Assembly (NCBI GenBank): GCA_003526435.1
Contig: DPWF01000104.1
Location: forward strand, 1 to 9,106
DNA length: 9,106 bases
Direction: 5' to 3'
From: Chitinophagaceae bacterium
GTDB lineage: Bacteria > Bacteroidota > Bacteroidia > Chitinophagales > Chitinophagaceae
Below are positions 1 to 6,279 of the stretch, one piece after another. The first letter of the stretch is position 1. Every line of letters starts with the position of its first letter. The notes below the pieces were generated by a model. That model had not been told where the DNA came from. It saw only the letters and a list, made by a program, of their open reading frames with translations, and made no database searches. The position numbers and the translations under genes were made by a program.

Positions 1-1
1 A

Positions 2-265
2 CAAGTAACTGCGGCTGTTACTGCCCAAGTAAATGCAGCTGTTACTGCAGGTCAGATTCCTGCTGCTGCTGCTCCCGCTGCTATTGAGGCCGGTGTTGCA
101 CAAAACTTACCCGGGGCATTAGCACAAAACTTGCAACCAGGTGTTGATGCAAACTTACCTGCAGCAATGGCGGCTAATTTCCAACCTGCTTTCAACTCTG
201 AACTACAAAAAGTATTGGTTGCCAATGTGCCTGGCGTAACCCAACAAGTTACTCCTGCTTTTGCA
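2..265 (+). repeat. Ala/Gln/Pro-rich octad repeat inside the receptor gene
   Basis: Read in the receptor frame, eleven consecutive 8-residue units can be laid out, starting QVTAAVTA, QVNAAVTA, GQIPAAAA and continuing through AQNLPGAL, AQNLQPGV, DANLPAAM, AANFQPAF to QQVTPAFA. Positions 4 and 8 of most units are hydrophobic or Ala, and Pro recurs at position 5 or 6. The DNA repeats too: GCGGCTGTTACTGC at 11-24 recurs at 35-48 with one mismatch, 24 bases apart. The segment probably sits in a surface loop of the barrel (inference) and continues left of the window. Confidence 0.7.
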
Positions 266-997
266 CTTGCCAAATTGCCTAAGTATTCAGCAAAAACTCT
301 TCAACCAGAGCGTATCCAATCAATCGAAATTGGTTATAAAGGCTTGATTGCTAAAAAATTATTTGTTGATGCTTATTACTACACAAGCACATACAGAAAC
401 TTTATTGGTGGTGTATCGGTAGTTGTGCCAACTGCTCCGGCGGCTCCTGGCTTACCTATCGAGTCGGGTGTGTCTAGTGCTTCTGCAAGATTAGGTTATT
501 CAAGACCAGCCAATACATCAGAAGAAATAAAAGTAAATGGTTGGGCATTAAGCCTTAATTACTCTTTACAAAAAGGTTTCTTTATTAATGGTAACATTGC
601 AAACAACGAGTTGAAAAGATTCAAATCAAGCCCTGAGCAACAATATTAGGGCTTTAATACGCCTGACTACCGTTATAATCTTGGTTTCGGTAAGAGAATC
701 ACCAGTGGCAGTAAATTCGGATTTAATATTAATTTCAGACACCAAAATGCTTTCTTGTGGGAAGCTAGCTTTAACCAACCAACTACTACAGGCTTACAAT
801 TCTTTACTAACACTACTGTGCCGGCTATTAACAATATCGATGCACAGGTTAGCATGAAATTGCCAAGCATGAAGTCTATTCTTAAAGTAGGTGGCACAAA
901 TATTGGTGGCAAACCATATATGCAAGCATACGGTAGTGCATTTGTAGGCTCTATGTACTACGTATCATTATCGTTTGATGAACTTCTGAATAAATAA
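2..997 (+). pseudogene. TonB-dependent receptor, C-terminal part, interrupted by in-frame TAG
   Basis: This is the 3' end of a gene that begins before the window. The frame is open from base 2 for 215 codons, meets TAG at 647-649, and continues in the same frame for 115 more residues to TAA at 995-997. The C-terminal half has the alternating amphipathic strands of an outer-membrane barrel: LQPERIQSIEIGYKG, then KLFVDAYYYTSTYRNFIGG, then after the stop GFNTPDYRYNLGFGKRI, and a closing strand SMYYVSLSFDELLNK. These match Bacteroidota TonB-dependent receptors, which import siderophores, vitamins or glycans across the outer membrane. Homologous-looking sequence on both sides of the TAG shows that one gene was broken by a single nonsense codon. 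Without the last 115 residues the barrel could not close. A sequencing error is the main alternative. The substrate cannot be told. Residues 1-88 of the visible part are a low-complexity octad repeat. Confidence 0.8.
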
Positions 998-1035
998 GAT
1001 TTTATTAATTTTCATAATTTTCTTTGGTTTAAGTT

Positions 1036-1067
1036 AAAAAGGGCTTCCGATTGGAAGCTCTTTTTTT
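1036..1067 (+). terminator. Intrinsic terminator after the receptor gene
   Basis: GGGCTTCC (1041-1048) pairs with GGAAGCTC (1053-1060) around a 4-base GATT loop, with one G-U pair, followed by seven T. Five A precede the stem, so it could also work weakly on the other strand. It lies 39 bases past the receptor stop and ahead of icd. Confidence 0.85.
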
Positions 1068-1120
1068 ATCTAATTCAACAGAAAATTTGATTTAATTAAT
1101 AATTTTTCGCATTCTGTTTA

Positions 1121-1128
1121 TAACTTTA
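1121..1128 (+). promoter_or_regulatory. Possible icd promoter, -7 element
   Basis: TAACTTTA matches the Bacteroidota -7 consensus TAnnTTTG at all but the last base. It lies 30 bases before the icd ATG, after the receptor terminator, in an AT-rich gap where a promoter is expected. No clear TTG stands at the -33 spacing, so the call is weak. Confidence 0.35.
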
Positions 1129-1158
1129 CAACCGTATTTATTAATTAAAAACATTATC

Positions 1159-2388
1159 ATGACTAAGATTAAAGTAGCAAATCCCGTTGTTGAATTAGAC
1201 GGAGACGAGATGACTAGAATCATCTGGCGTTTTATTAAAGAAAAATTGATTCTACCATATATTGATGTAGATATTAAATATTATGACCTTGGTGTTGAAT
1301 ACCGTGATGAAACAAACGACCAGGTTACCGTTGATGCAGCGAATGCTATTAGAGAATATGGTGTAGGTATTAAATGTGCTACTATCACTCCTGACGAAGC
1401 ACGTGTTACAGAGTTTAACCTGAAACAAATGTGGAAATCACCAAATGGTACTATCCGTAATATTCTTGACGGTACTGTTTTCCGTGAGCCAATCGTTTGC
1501 CAGAATGTACCACGTTTAGTTTCTAACTGGACATCTCCAATCATCGTTGGTCGTCATGCTTTTGGTGACCAATACCGTGCTACTGACTTCGTAGTAGATG
1601 GCCCTGGTAAATTAACAATGAAATTTGAAGGCGAAGACGGAACAGTAAAAGAGTTTGACGTTTACAACTTCAAAGGAGGCGGAGTAGCTATGGGTATGTA
1701 CAACACTGATGAATCGATCCGTGGTTTTGCACACTCTTGTTTCAATGTTGCCCTTAACAAAAAATGGCCTTTGTACTTATCTACTAAAAACACCATCCTG
1801 AAAAAATATGATGGTCGCTTTAAAGATATTTTTGAAGAGGTTTATCAGAACGAATTTAAAGCAGCATATACAGAAGCAGGAATTACTTATGAGCATCGTC
1901 TTATTGATGACATGGTGGCCAGTGCACTGAAATGGAATGGTAATTTTGTATGGGCCTGTAAGAACTACGATGGTGATGTACAAAGCGATACCGTTGCACA
2001 GGGCTTTGGCTCACTGGGTCTCATGACTTCTACACTGGTAACACCAGATGGTAAGGTAATGGAAGCAGAAGCGGCGCATGGTACCGTAACACGCCACTAT
2101 CGTGAGCATCAGAAAGGTAAGCCAACATCGACTAACCCGATTGCCTCTATTTTCGCATGGACAAGAGGTCTGGAGTTTCGTGGTAAACTGGATGGTAATC
2201 AGGAGTTGATTAATTTCTGTCAGGCATTGGAGCAGGTTTGTGTTGAAACTGTTGAAAGCGGTAAGATGACAAAAGACCTTGCAGTATGCATCCATGGTAA
2301 TAAAGTAAACCACGGCGAACACTATCTGTATACAGAAGAGTTCCTGGAAGCACTGGATCAAAACCTGAAAACCAAATTAGGAATCTAA
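1159..2388 (+). CDS. icd: NADP-dependent isocitrate dehydrogenase (eukaryote-like homodimeric type)
   Basis: Cytoplasmic TCA-cycle enzyme that oxidatively decarboxylates isocitrate to 2-oxoglutarate, producing NADPH. The 409-aa product is full length for the type II IDH family (human IDH1/IDH2 group) and differs from the E. coli Icd type. The substrate loop KSPNGTIRN holds S94, N96 and R100; R109, R132 (in [14 protein letters not shown]) and Y139 follow, at the same numbers as in human IDH1. The catalytic Lys is K210 ([12 protein letters not shown]). The metal ligands are D250 (HRLIDD) and D273/D277 (NYDGDVQSD). The cofactor region [17 protein letters not shown] (304-320) has the His/Arg residues expected for NADP. 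It starts at the only sensible ATG, preceded by an AT-rich leader with no Shine-Dalgarno. It stands as a single transcription unit between two terminators and converges on smpB. Confidence 0.97.
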   Translation: MTKIKVANPVVELDGDEMTRIIWRFIKEKLILPYIDVDIKYYDLGVEYRDETNDQVTVDAANAIREYGVGIKCATITPDEARVTEFNLKQMWKSPNGTIRNILDGTVFREPIVCQNVPRLVSNWTSPIIVGRHAFGDQYRATDFVVDGPGKLTMKFEGEDGTVKEFDVYNFKGGGVAMGMYNTDESIRGFAHSCFNVALNKKWPLYLSTKNTILKKYDGRFKDIFEEVYQNEFKAAYTEAGITYEHRLIDDMVASALKWNGNFVWACKNYDGDVQSDTVAQGFGSLGLMTSTLVTPDGKVMEAEAAHGTVTRHYREHQKGKPTSTNPIASIFAWTRGLEFRGKLDGNQELINFCQALEQVCVETVESGKMTKDLAVCIHGNKVNHGEHYLYTEEFLEALDQNLKTKLGI

Positions 2389-2405
2389 TTGAGTATATAT
2401 CTGAT

Positions 2406-2443
2406 AAAAAAGAGCATTTTAAAAAATTAAGATGCTCTTTTTT
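2406..2443. terminator. Bidirectional terminator between icd and smpB
   Basis: AAAAAAGAGCAT (2406-2417) is exactly complementary to ATGCTCTTTTTT (2432-2443), with a short extra stem at 2418-2420/2429-2431 and an A-rich loop. A T-tract follows the GC-containing stem on either strand, so it can end both icd (+) and smpB (-). It lies 17 bases past the icd stop and 8 bases past the smpB stop. Confidence 0.9.
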
Positions 2444-2451
2444 GTTGTGTT

Positions 2452-2892
2452 CTATTTCAAAAATCTTTTGATCTCTTTCTGAACATCCCGGTCTTTAATA
2501 GTTTCACGTTTATCGTGGAGTTTCTTACCCTTGCCGAGACCTATTTCAACTTTCACCAGATTTTTTTCATTCAGGAAAACACGCAGGGGTACAATGGTGT
2601 ATCCTTTCTCTTTTAATTTGGCCTGTATTTTTTTGAGCTCCCTTTTTTGCAGCAACAGTTTTCTGTCGTGAACGGCTATGTGGTTATTGGCGGTTCCGTG
2701 TGTGTATTCGGCAATGTATAAAGCGCGGACCCATAATTCGCTGCCATCAAAAAAACAGAACGAATCATTGAAACTTACTTTGCCATCACGTATTGATTTT
2801 ACTTCGGTTCCCAGCAATACAATACCTGCTACATATTTATCTTCTATGTAGTAATTGTAATAAGCCTGCCTGTTGTTCATTTCTTTTGCCAT
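2452..2892 (-). CDS. smpB: SsrA-binding protein SmpB
   Basis: SmpB binds tmRNA and brings it, charged with alanine, to stalled ribosomes, enabling trans-translation and tagging of incomplete proteins. The 146-aa product is the usual length and covers the whole OB-fold family. Key motifs are YVAGIVLLGTEVKSIRDGKVS (20-40), HDRKLLLQKREL (75-86) and the basic run around GLGKGKKLHDKRE (118-130), with the C-terminal tail DRDVQKEIKRFLK that enters the decoding site. The frame is open to a TTG at 2907, but the ATG at 2892 fits the family N-terminus better; another ATG lies at 2880. The gene starts 29 bases after the accD stop with no terminator or promoter between, so the two are probably co-transcribed. 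It ends in TAG beside the shared terminator. The ssrA gene is not in this window. Confidence 0.96.
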   Translation of the reverse strand: MAKEMNNRQAYYNYYIEDKYVAGIVLLGTEVKSIRDGKVSFNDSFCFFDGSELWVRALYIAEYTHGTANNHIAVHDRKLLLQKRELKKIQAKLKEKGYTIVPLRVFLNEKNLVKVEIGLGKGKKLHDKRETIKDRDVQKEIKRFLK

Positions 2893-2921
2893 GGCAGTGG
2901 GTAACAATAATAAAGTAGCAT

Positions 2922-3842
2922 CTAACTTCTGAAATGGATCGACAACTGTGCCAGTTTCTGTTTCAGTTTTTTCCGGTCAACGATAAAGTCAAGAAAACCA
3001 TGTTCCAATAAGAATTCACTACGCTGAAAACCTTCGGGCAGGTCTTTCTTGATGGTTTCTTTGATCACACGCGGACCTGCAAAACCAATCAACGCGCCAG
3101 GTTCTGCGATATTAAGGTCGCCGAGCATACCAAAGCTGGCAGAAATACCACCAAATGTCGGGTCGGTGAGTAATGAAATATATGGTAAGCCTGCATCGCT
3201 CAATTGTGAGAGTTTGCCACTGGTTTTAGCCAATTGCATCAGGCTGAATGCGCTTTCCATCATACGGGCTCCACCACTTTTGCTGATAACGAGGTAGGGG
3301 AGTTTATGTTCAATGCAATAATCTACTGCACGACTGAATTTTTCACCCATTACACTTCCGAGCGAACCACCGATGAATTCAAAATCCATACAGGCTATTA
3401 CATAACCTTCACCATCTACTTTTCCGGTAGCTACCCGCATAGAATCTTTCAGATCGGTTTTGGCATGAATTTCATCCAGTCTTTTCTGGTAAGGTTTCAG
3501 GTCGGTAAAACCTAAGGCATCCTTACTCCTGATCTGGTCAAAAAGTTCAATGTATTCCTTGTTATCAAACAGAAAATCGTAATAATCCAGGCTGCCTATC
3601 CGGTGATGATAGTTACACTTCGGACATACATACAGGTTTTCGCTGAGTTCTGTGGTGGTACAGATATAATTACATTCCGGACATTTGTTCCAGAGTCCTT
3701 CCGGGGTTTCTTTTTTATCGGCAGTTGAAGTGAGAATACCCTTACGGATTCTTTTGAACCAACGGGGTTTATTCACATCTTCACTCTGCGCATCTTCACC
3801 TGTCAGATTTGCTTCAAAATCCTCTTCACGTTCTTTTTTCAT
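2922..3842 (-). CDS. accD: Acetyl-CoA carboxylase carboxyltransferase subunit beta
   Basis: Beta subunit of the carboxyltransferase that, with AccA, moves CO2 from carboxybiotin to acetyl-CoA to make malonyl-CoA, the first step of fatty acid synthesis in the cytoplasm. From the ATG at 3842 the product is 306 aa. A four-Cys zinc ribbon lies at C54, C57, C73 and C76 (CPECNYI...CPKC), preceded by WFKRIRKGI and ETPEGLW typical of AccD. The crotonase-like core includes [15 protein letters not shown] (158-172), [11 protein letters not shown] (187-197) and the [20 protein letters not shown] block (231-260). The N-terminus is about 27 residues longer than in typical AccD and is acidic. An ATG at 3935 is also in frame, but it would translate the octamer repeat and lies upstream of the likely -7 element at 3863-3870, so 3842 is preferred. 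accA is elsewhere. Confidence 0.95.
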   Translation of the reverse strand: MKKEREEDFEANLTGEDAQSEDVNKPRWFKRIRKGILTSTADKKETPEGLWNKCPECNYICTTTELSENLYVCPKCNYHHRIGSLDYYDFLFDNKEYIELFDQIRSKDALGFTDLKPYQKRLDEIHAKTDLKDSMRVATGKVDGEGYVIACMDFEFIGGSLGSVMGEKFSRAVDYCIEHKLPYLVISKSGGARMMESAFSLMQLAKTSGKLSQLSDAGLPYISLLTDPTFGGISASFGMLGDLNIAEPGALIGFAGPRVIKETIKKDLPEGFQRSEFLLEHGFLDFIVDRKKLKQKLAQLSIHFRS

Positions 3843-3862
3843 AACGAGCAATGATTGGGGGG

Positions 3863-3870
3863 CTAAGATA
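3863..3870 (-). promoter_or_regulatory. Possible accD promoter, -7 element
   Basis: On the minus strand this reads TATCTTAG, one mismatch from TAnnTTTG, 20 bases before the chosen accD ATG. The -33 region would fall inside the neighbouring octamer repeat, where only a TTTC is present at about 21 bases spacing. Transcription from here would give a short leader and would exclude the upstream ATG at 3935. Confidence 0.4.
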
Positions 3871-3878
3871 GGGATATA

Positions 3879-3976
3879 AGTCGGAAAGTCCGAAAGACCG
3901 TGAGTCAGAAAGACTGAAAGATGATTGTTTTGCATGAATCATCTTCCGGACTTTCCGACTTCCCGACTTTCGGTCT
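3879..3976. repeat. Inverted repeat made of 8-bp tandem units between fba and accD
   Basis: The left arm (3879-3926) is six contiguous octamers: AGTCGGAA, AGTCCGAA, AGACCGTG, AGTCAGAA, AGACTGAA, AGATGATT. The right arm (3937-3976) is five octamers in the opposite sense, read on the minus strand as AGACCGAA, AGTCGGGA, AGTCGGAA, AGTCCGGA, AGATGATT. Perfect pairings include 9 bp next to the loop (3918-3926 with 3937-3945) and 15 bp further out (3878-3892 with 3947-3961), offset by a 25-base bulge. The array stops one base from the fba stop codon. It encodes nothing convincing and has no T-tract. Confidence 0.9.
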
Positions 3977-3977
3977 A

Positions 3978-5045
3978 CTATGCGTTTCTATTAATACAGT
4001 TCAGGTCCTCAAATGCTACTTCCAGACGTTTGGAGAAGCTTTCTTCGCCTTTACGGAGCCAGACGCGGGGATCATAGAATTTTTTATTGGGTTTGTCGGC
4101 ACCTTCGGGGTTACCAAGCTGACCCTGGAGATAGGCTTCATTCTTTTTATAGAAATCTTTAATGCCTTCCCAGAAAGCCCACTGCAGGTCTGTATCAATA
4201 TTCATTTTAATGGCACCATATCCGATCGCTTCCCTGATCTGGTGTTGCGGTGAACCACTACCACCATGGAATACAAAATACACCGGTTTTTTTCCGGTTT
4301 TGAGTTCCTGCTCAATATAGAGCTGGCTGTTGTTCAGAATTTCCGGACGCAGTTCTACGTTACCCGGACTGTACACACCATGTACATTACCAAAAGCAGC
4401 AGCTACGGTAAACAGCTTACCTACTTTGCTTAATTCCGTATATGCGTAAGCCACATGCTGTGGTTGTGTATAGAGTTTGTCATTTTCAATACCGCTGTTA
4501 TCAACACCATCTTCTTCACCGCCGGTAACACCCAGTTCAATTTCAATACTCATACCCAATGGAGCCATGCGTTTATAAAACTCAACAGAAGTATGGATAT
4601 TCTCTTCAATAGGTTCTTCAGACAAATCAAGCATATGGGAACTGAAGAGGGGCTGACCTTTTTCTTTATAGAATTGTTCACCGGCATCAATTAAACCACT
4701 TACCCATGGTAGCCATTTTTTGGCAGCATGGTCGGTATGTAATACAACGGGAACGCCATAATATTTGGCTACATTATGAATATGCAAAGCTCCTGAAATA
4801 CCACCGGCAATATTACCCTGTAAATTATCATTAGGCATTCCTTTACCGGCCACAAATTGTGCGCCACCATTGGAAAATTGAATGATAACAGGAGAGTTTA
4901 CTTTAGCAGCAGTTTCCAGTGTGGCGTTTATGGTGTTGGAACCAATGGTATTCACAGCAGGTAATGCAAACTGATTGTCTTTTGCATCATTATACAATGC
5001 TTCCAGTTCATCACCGAATAAAACGCCGGCCCTGTACTTTTTCAT
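3978..5045 (-). CDS. fba: Class II fructose-bisphosphate aldolase
   Basis: Zinc-dependent cytoplasmic aldolase that cleaves fructose 1,6-bisphosphate to glyceraldehyde 3-phosphate and dihydroxyacetone phosphate, and runs in reverse in gluconeogenesis. The 355-aa product is close to E. coli FbaA (class IIA) in length and sequence throughout. Catalytic D105 and metal ligand H106 lie in VLHTDHAAKK; E170 is in IEIELGVTGGEEDG; H222 is in FGNVHGVY; H260 is in FVFHGGSGS; and MNIDTDLQWA (281-290) forms the phosphate-binding strand. The C-terminus has the family pattern NKKFYDPRVWLRKG. The frame is open to a TTG at 5096, but the ATG at 5045 matches the family start (MKKYRAGVLFGDE). It probably has its own promoter, with a long perfect stem-loop in the leader, and is followed by the octamer repeat instead of a standard terminator. 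The stop is TAG. Confidence 0.97.
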   Translation of the reverse strand: MKKYRAGVLFGDELEALYNDAKDNQFALPAVNTIGSNTINATLETAAKVNSPVIIQFSNGGAQFVAGKGMPNDNLQGNIAGGISGALHIHNVAKYYGVPVVLHTDHAAKKWLPWVSGLIDAGEQFYKEKGQPLFSSHMLDLSEEPIEENIHTSVEFYKRMAPLGMSIEIELGVTGGEEDGVDNSGIENDKLYTQPQHVAYAYTELSKVGKLFTVAAAFGNVHGVYSPGNVELRPEILNNSQLYIEQELKTGKKPVYFVFHGGSGSPQHQIREAIGYGAIKMNIDTDLQWAFWEGIKDFYKKNEAYLQGQLGNPEGADKPNKKFYDPRVWLRKGEESFSKRLEVAFEDLNCINRNA

Positions 5046-5076
5046 AGTTGTTCTTGTTTTGTTGATTATGGAGAAT

Positions 5077-5140
5077 CGTGAAGGGTGAATGGTCAATAGT
5101 CAATAGTGAGTAATCAGTTATTGACCATTCACCCTTCACG
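5077..5140. repeat. Perfect 22-bp inverted repeat in the fba leader
   Basis: Bases 5077-5098 (CGTGAAGGGTGAAT then GGTCAATA) are exactly complementary to 5119-5140, with a 20-base loop. All 22 pairs were checked one by one. The loop repeats the motif GTCAATAGTG. There is no T-tract on either side, so it is not a standard terminator. It lies between the BtuF-like gene and the fba start. It is probably a dispersed intergenic repeat that now forms an RNA hairpin at the 5' end of the fba mRNA (inference). Confidence 0.9.
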
Positions 5141-5148
5141 TTTGGGCG

Positions 5149-5156
5149 GCAAGATA
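5149..5156 (-). promoter_or_regulatory. Possible fba promoter, degraded -7 element
   Basis: The minus strand reads TATCTTGCCGCC. Bacteroidota promoters often read TATCTTTGC here, so this looks like the -7 element with one T missing. The nearest TTTG upstream (5169-5172) is only 12 bases away, short of the usual spacing. The start point would fall just before the 22-bp stem-loop. Confidence 0.3.
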
Positions 5157-5178
5157 CTTCACTTACCGCAAACACATG

Positions 5179-5997
5179 TTAGCTTTTTAGGTCTGTGGAA
5201 GAACTGTTGATTCTGTTTAATAACCCGCAGAAATAGGCAGGAGCCTGCATTAAACGGCTGCCATACCAACTGAACATTTCTCCATCTACCAGTTCAATAG
5301 GAGTACCCGGTAATGCATGTTGCATGGCTTCAATATGTTTATGGGCAAACGGGTAAGGTTCGGATGATAACAGTATACATTCAGGCGATAAGGATTGTAA
5401 TGCTTCAACGGTTGTTTCAGGGTAGCGTTTCGATTCAGCAAATAAATTATAGAAGCCGCAGTAACGGAGCATATCGTGTATAAATGTATCTGACCCAATG
5501 GTCATATAGGGGTCTTTCCAGATCAGGTAAACGCAGGTTTTTATTCCTGCTTGTTGCATTTGTTTCTGTAATGCTGTAAATCCCAGTTCTGTTTTCTGAA
5601 TAATCTCTCCGGCCTTTTTTTCTTTTTCTGTGATATGACCAATCTGCCTGATCATTTCATAAGCATCCTGCAAAGTATTGATATCAGAGGTCCACACAGG
5701 TGCAATACTTCTCAGGGCTTCTACCTGTTCTTTTACATTCTCTTCTTTGTTGGCAATGATAAGATCGGGAGATAGCGCTGTAACCCGATCCGTTTTTACA
5801 TCTTTTGTACCACCCACTCTTGTCTTGTTACGGAACCATTCATTCGGGTGTACACAGAATTTGGTGATACCCACTACTTCATGTTCGAGACCTAGGTCTG
5901 CCAGCAATTCGGTCTGTGAAGGCACTAGTGAAACAATCCGTTTTGGTGCAGATGTCAATGAAATAGTATTACCGGTCTGGTCAGTGAACAAAGCCAT
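5179..5997 (-). CDS. BtuF-like helical-backbone substrate-binding protein, no signal peptide
   Basis: The 272-aa product has the fold of periplasmic metal-chelate/cobalamin binding proteins (PF01497, BtuF/FepB/TroA-like). It opens with PKRIVSLVPSQTELLADLGL, followed by VVGITKFCVHPNEW and RVGGTK, then the domain-closing DLIIANKEENVKEQVEAL, a helical backbone (QDAYEMIRQIGHITE) and the second lobe with VYLIWKDPYMTIGSDTFIHDML. From the ATG at 5997 the protein begins MALFTDQTGN, without a signal sequence or lipobox Cys. Extending to the in-frame TTG at 6057 adds only a weakly hydrophobic stretch ending SVFC, a poor lipoprotein signal. No ABC permease or ATPase lies nearby. It may be a cytoplasmic corrinoid/chelate binder or an incompletely exported one; the ligand cannot be inferred. 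It follows the 63-aa gene by 31 bases, probably in one transcript, and ends in TAA. Confidence 0.85.
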   Translation of the reverse strand: MALFTDQTGNTISLTSAPKRIVSLVPSQTELLADLGLEHEVVGITKFCVHPNEWFRNKTRVGGTKDVKTDRVTALSPDLIIANKEENVKEQVEALRSIAPVWTSDINTLQDAYEMIRQIGHITEKEKKAGEIIQKTELGFTALQKQMQQAGIKTCVYLIWKDPYMTIGSDTFIHDMLRYCGFYNLFAESKRYPETTVEALQSLSPECILLSSEPYPFAHKHIEAMQHALPGTPIELVDGEMFSWYGSRLMQAPAYFCGLLNRINSSSTDLKS

Positions 5998-6028
5998 GCT
6001 GCAAAATACAGAACTTCCTTGGATGAGG

Positions 6029-6220
6029 TCAGGAGCCAGCGATGTCAACAGATACAAGTGGAATACTACTGTCTGACGGACTGTATGTTTTTTCTGTCAG
6101 TTTTTTCCAGCCTGCAAAAAGTGCGTGATATTCAGGTGTGAGGTACTGTGAAAGGAGGGAAGTTATTTTTTCAACTGCTTGTACAGAAATGGTTACCGAT
6201 GTTTCAATCCTTGTTTTCAT
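6029..6220 (-). CDS. Small hypothetical protein, 63 aa
   Basis: Not recognised. The ORF runs from ATG at 6220 to TGA and encodes MKTRIETSVTISVQAVEKI followed by SLLSQYLTPEYHALFAGWKKL and a Ser-rich tail. It has no signal peptide, membrane segment or known motif; the middle (about 15-42) looks helical. Codon choice resembles the neighbours and the frame fills the space before the BtuF-like gene (gap 31 bases), so it is probably translated in the same operon. A perfect -7 element TATGTTTG ends only 4 bases before the ATG, so the message would be leaderless or nearly so. The alternative is that this stretch is a leader for the BtuF-like gene; I saw no B12 box or riboswitch fold in it. Confidence 0.5.
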   Translation of the reverse strand: MKTRIETSVTISVQAVEKITSLLSQYLTPEYHALFAGWKKLTEKTYSPSDSSIPLVSVDIAGS

Positions 6221-6224
6221 ACGG

Positions 6225-6232
6225 CAAACATA
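6225..6232 (-). promoter_or_regulatory. Promoter -7 element before the 63-aa gene
   Basis: The minus strand reads TATGTTTG, an exact match to TAnnTTTG. No TTG is seen about 19-20 bases upstream. It lies between the LysR stop (6280) and the ATG at 6220, so it would drive the 63-aa/BtuF-like pair, with a start point at or within a few bases of that ATG. Confidence 0.5.
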
Positions 6233-6279
6233 GTTACTCTTTTATAACCTGTTTCATCAGGTATTGTTATTGGCTATAA

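Noticed and set aside
755..997. Independent small gene starting at ATG 755
   Set aside because: It is in frame with the receptor and reads as its last barrel strands; the ATG is not needed once the TAG at 647 is recognised as an interruption.
3843..3935. Extended accD start at ATG 3935
   Set aside because: The added 31 residues translate the octamer repeat and the predicted promoter region; they do not resemble any AccD sequence.
3879..3976. CRISPR array
   Set aside because: The units are 8 bases, contiguous and degenerate, with no spacers.
3049..4253. Plus-strand open frames opposite accD and fba
   Set aside because: They lie antisense to well-supported genes, have no family resemblance and no promoters; similar shadows opposite icd, the LysR gene and CBS were dropped for the same reason.
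5077..5140. Rho-independent terminator for the BtuF-like gene
   Set aside because: The stem is strong, but neither strand has a T-tract after it.
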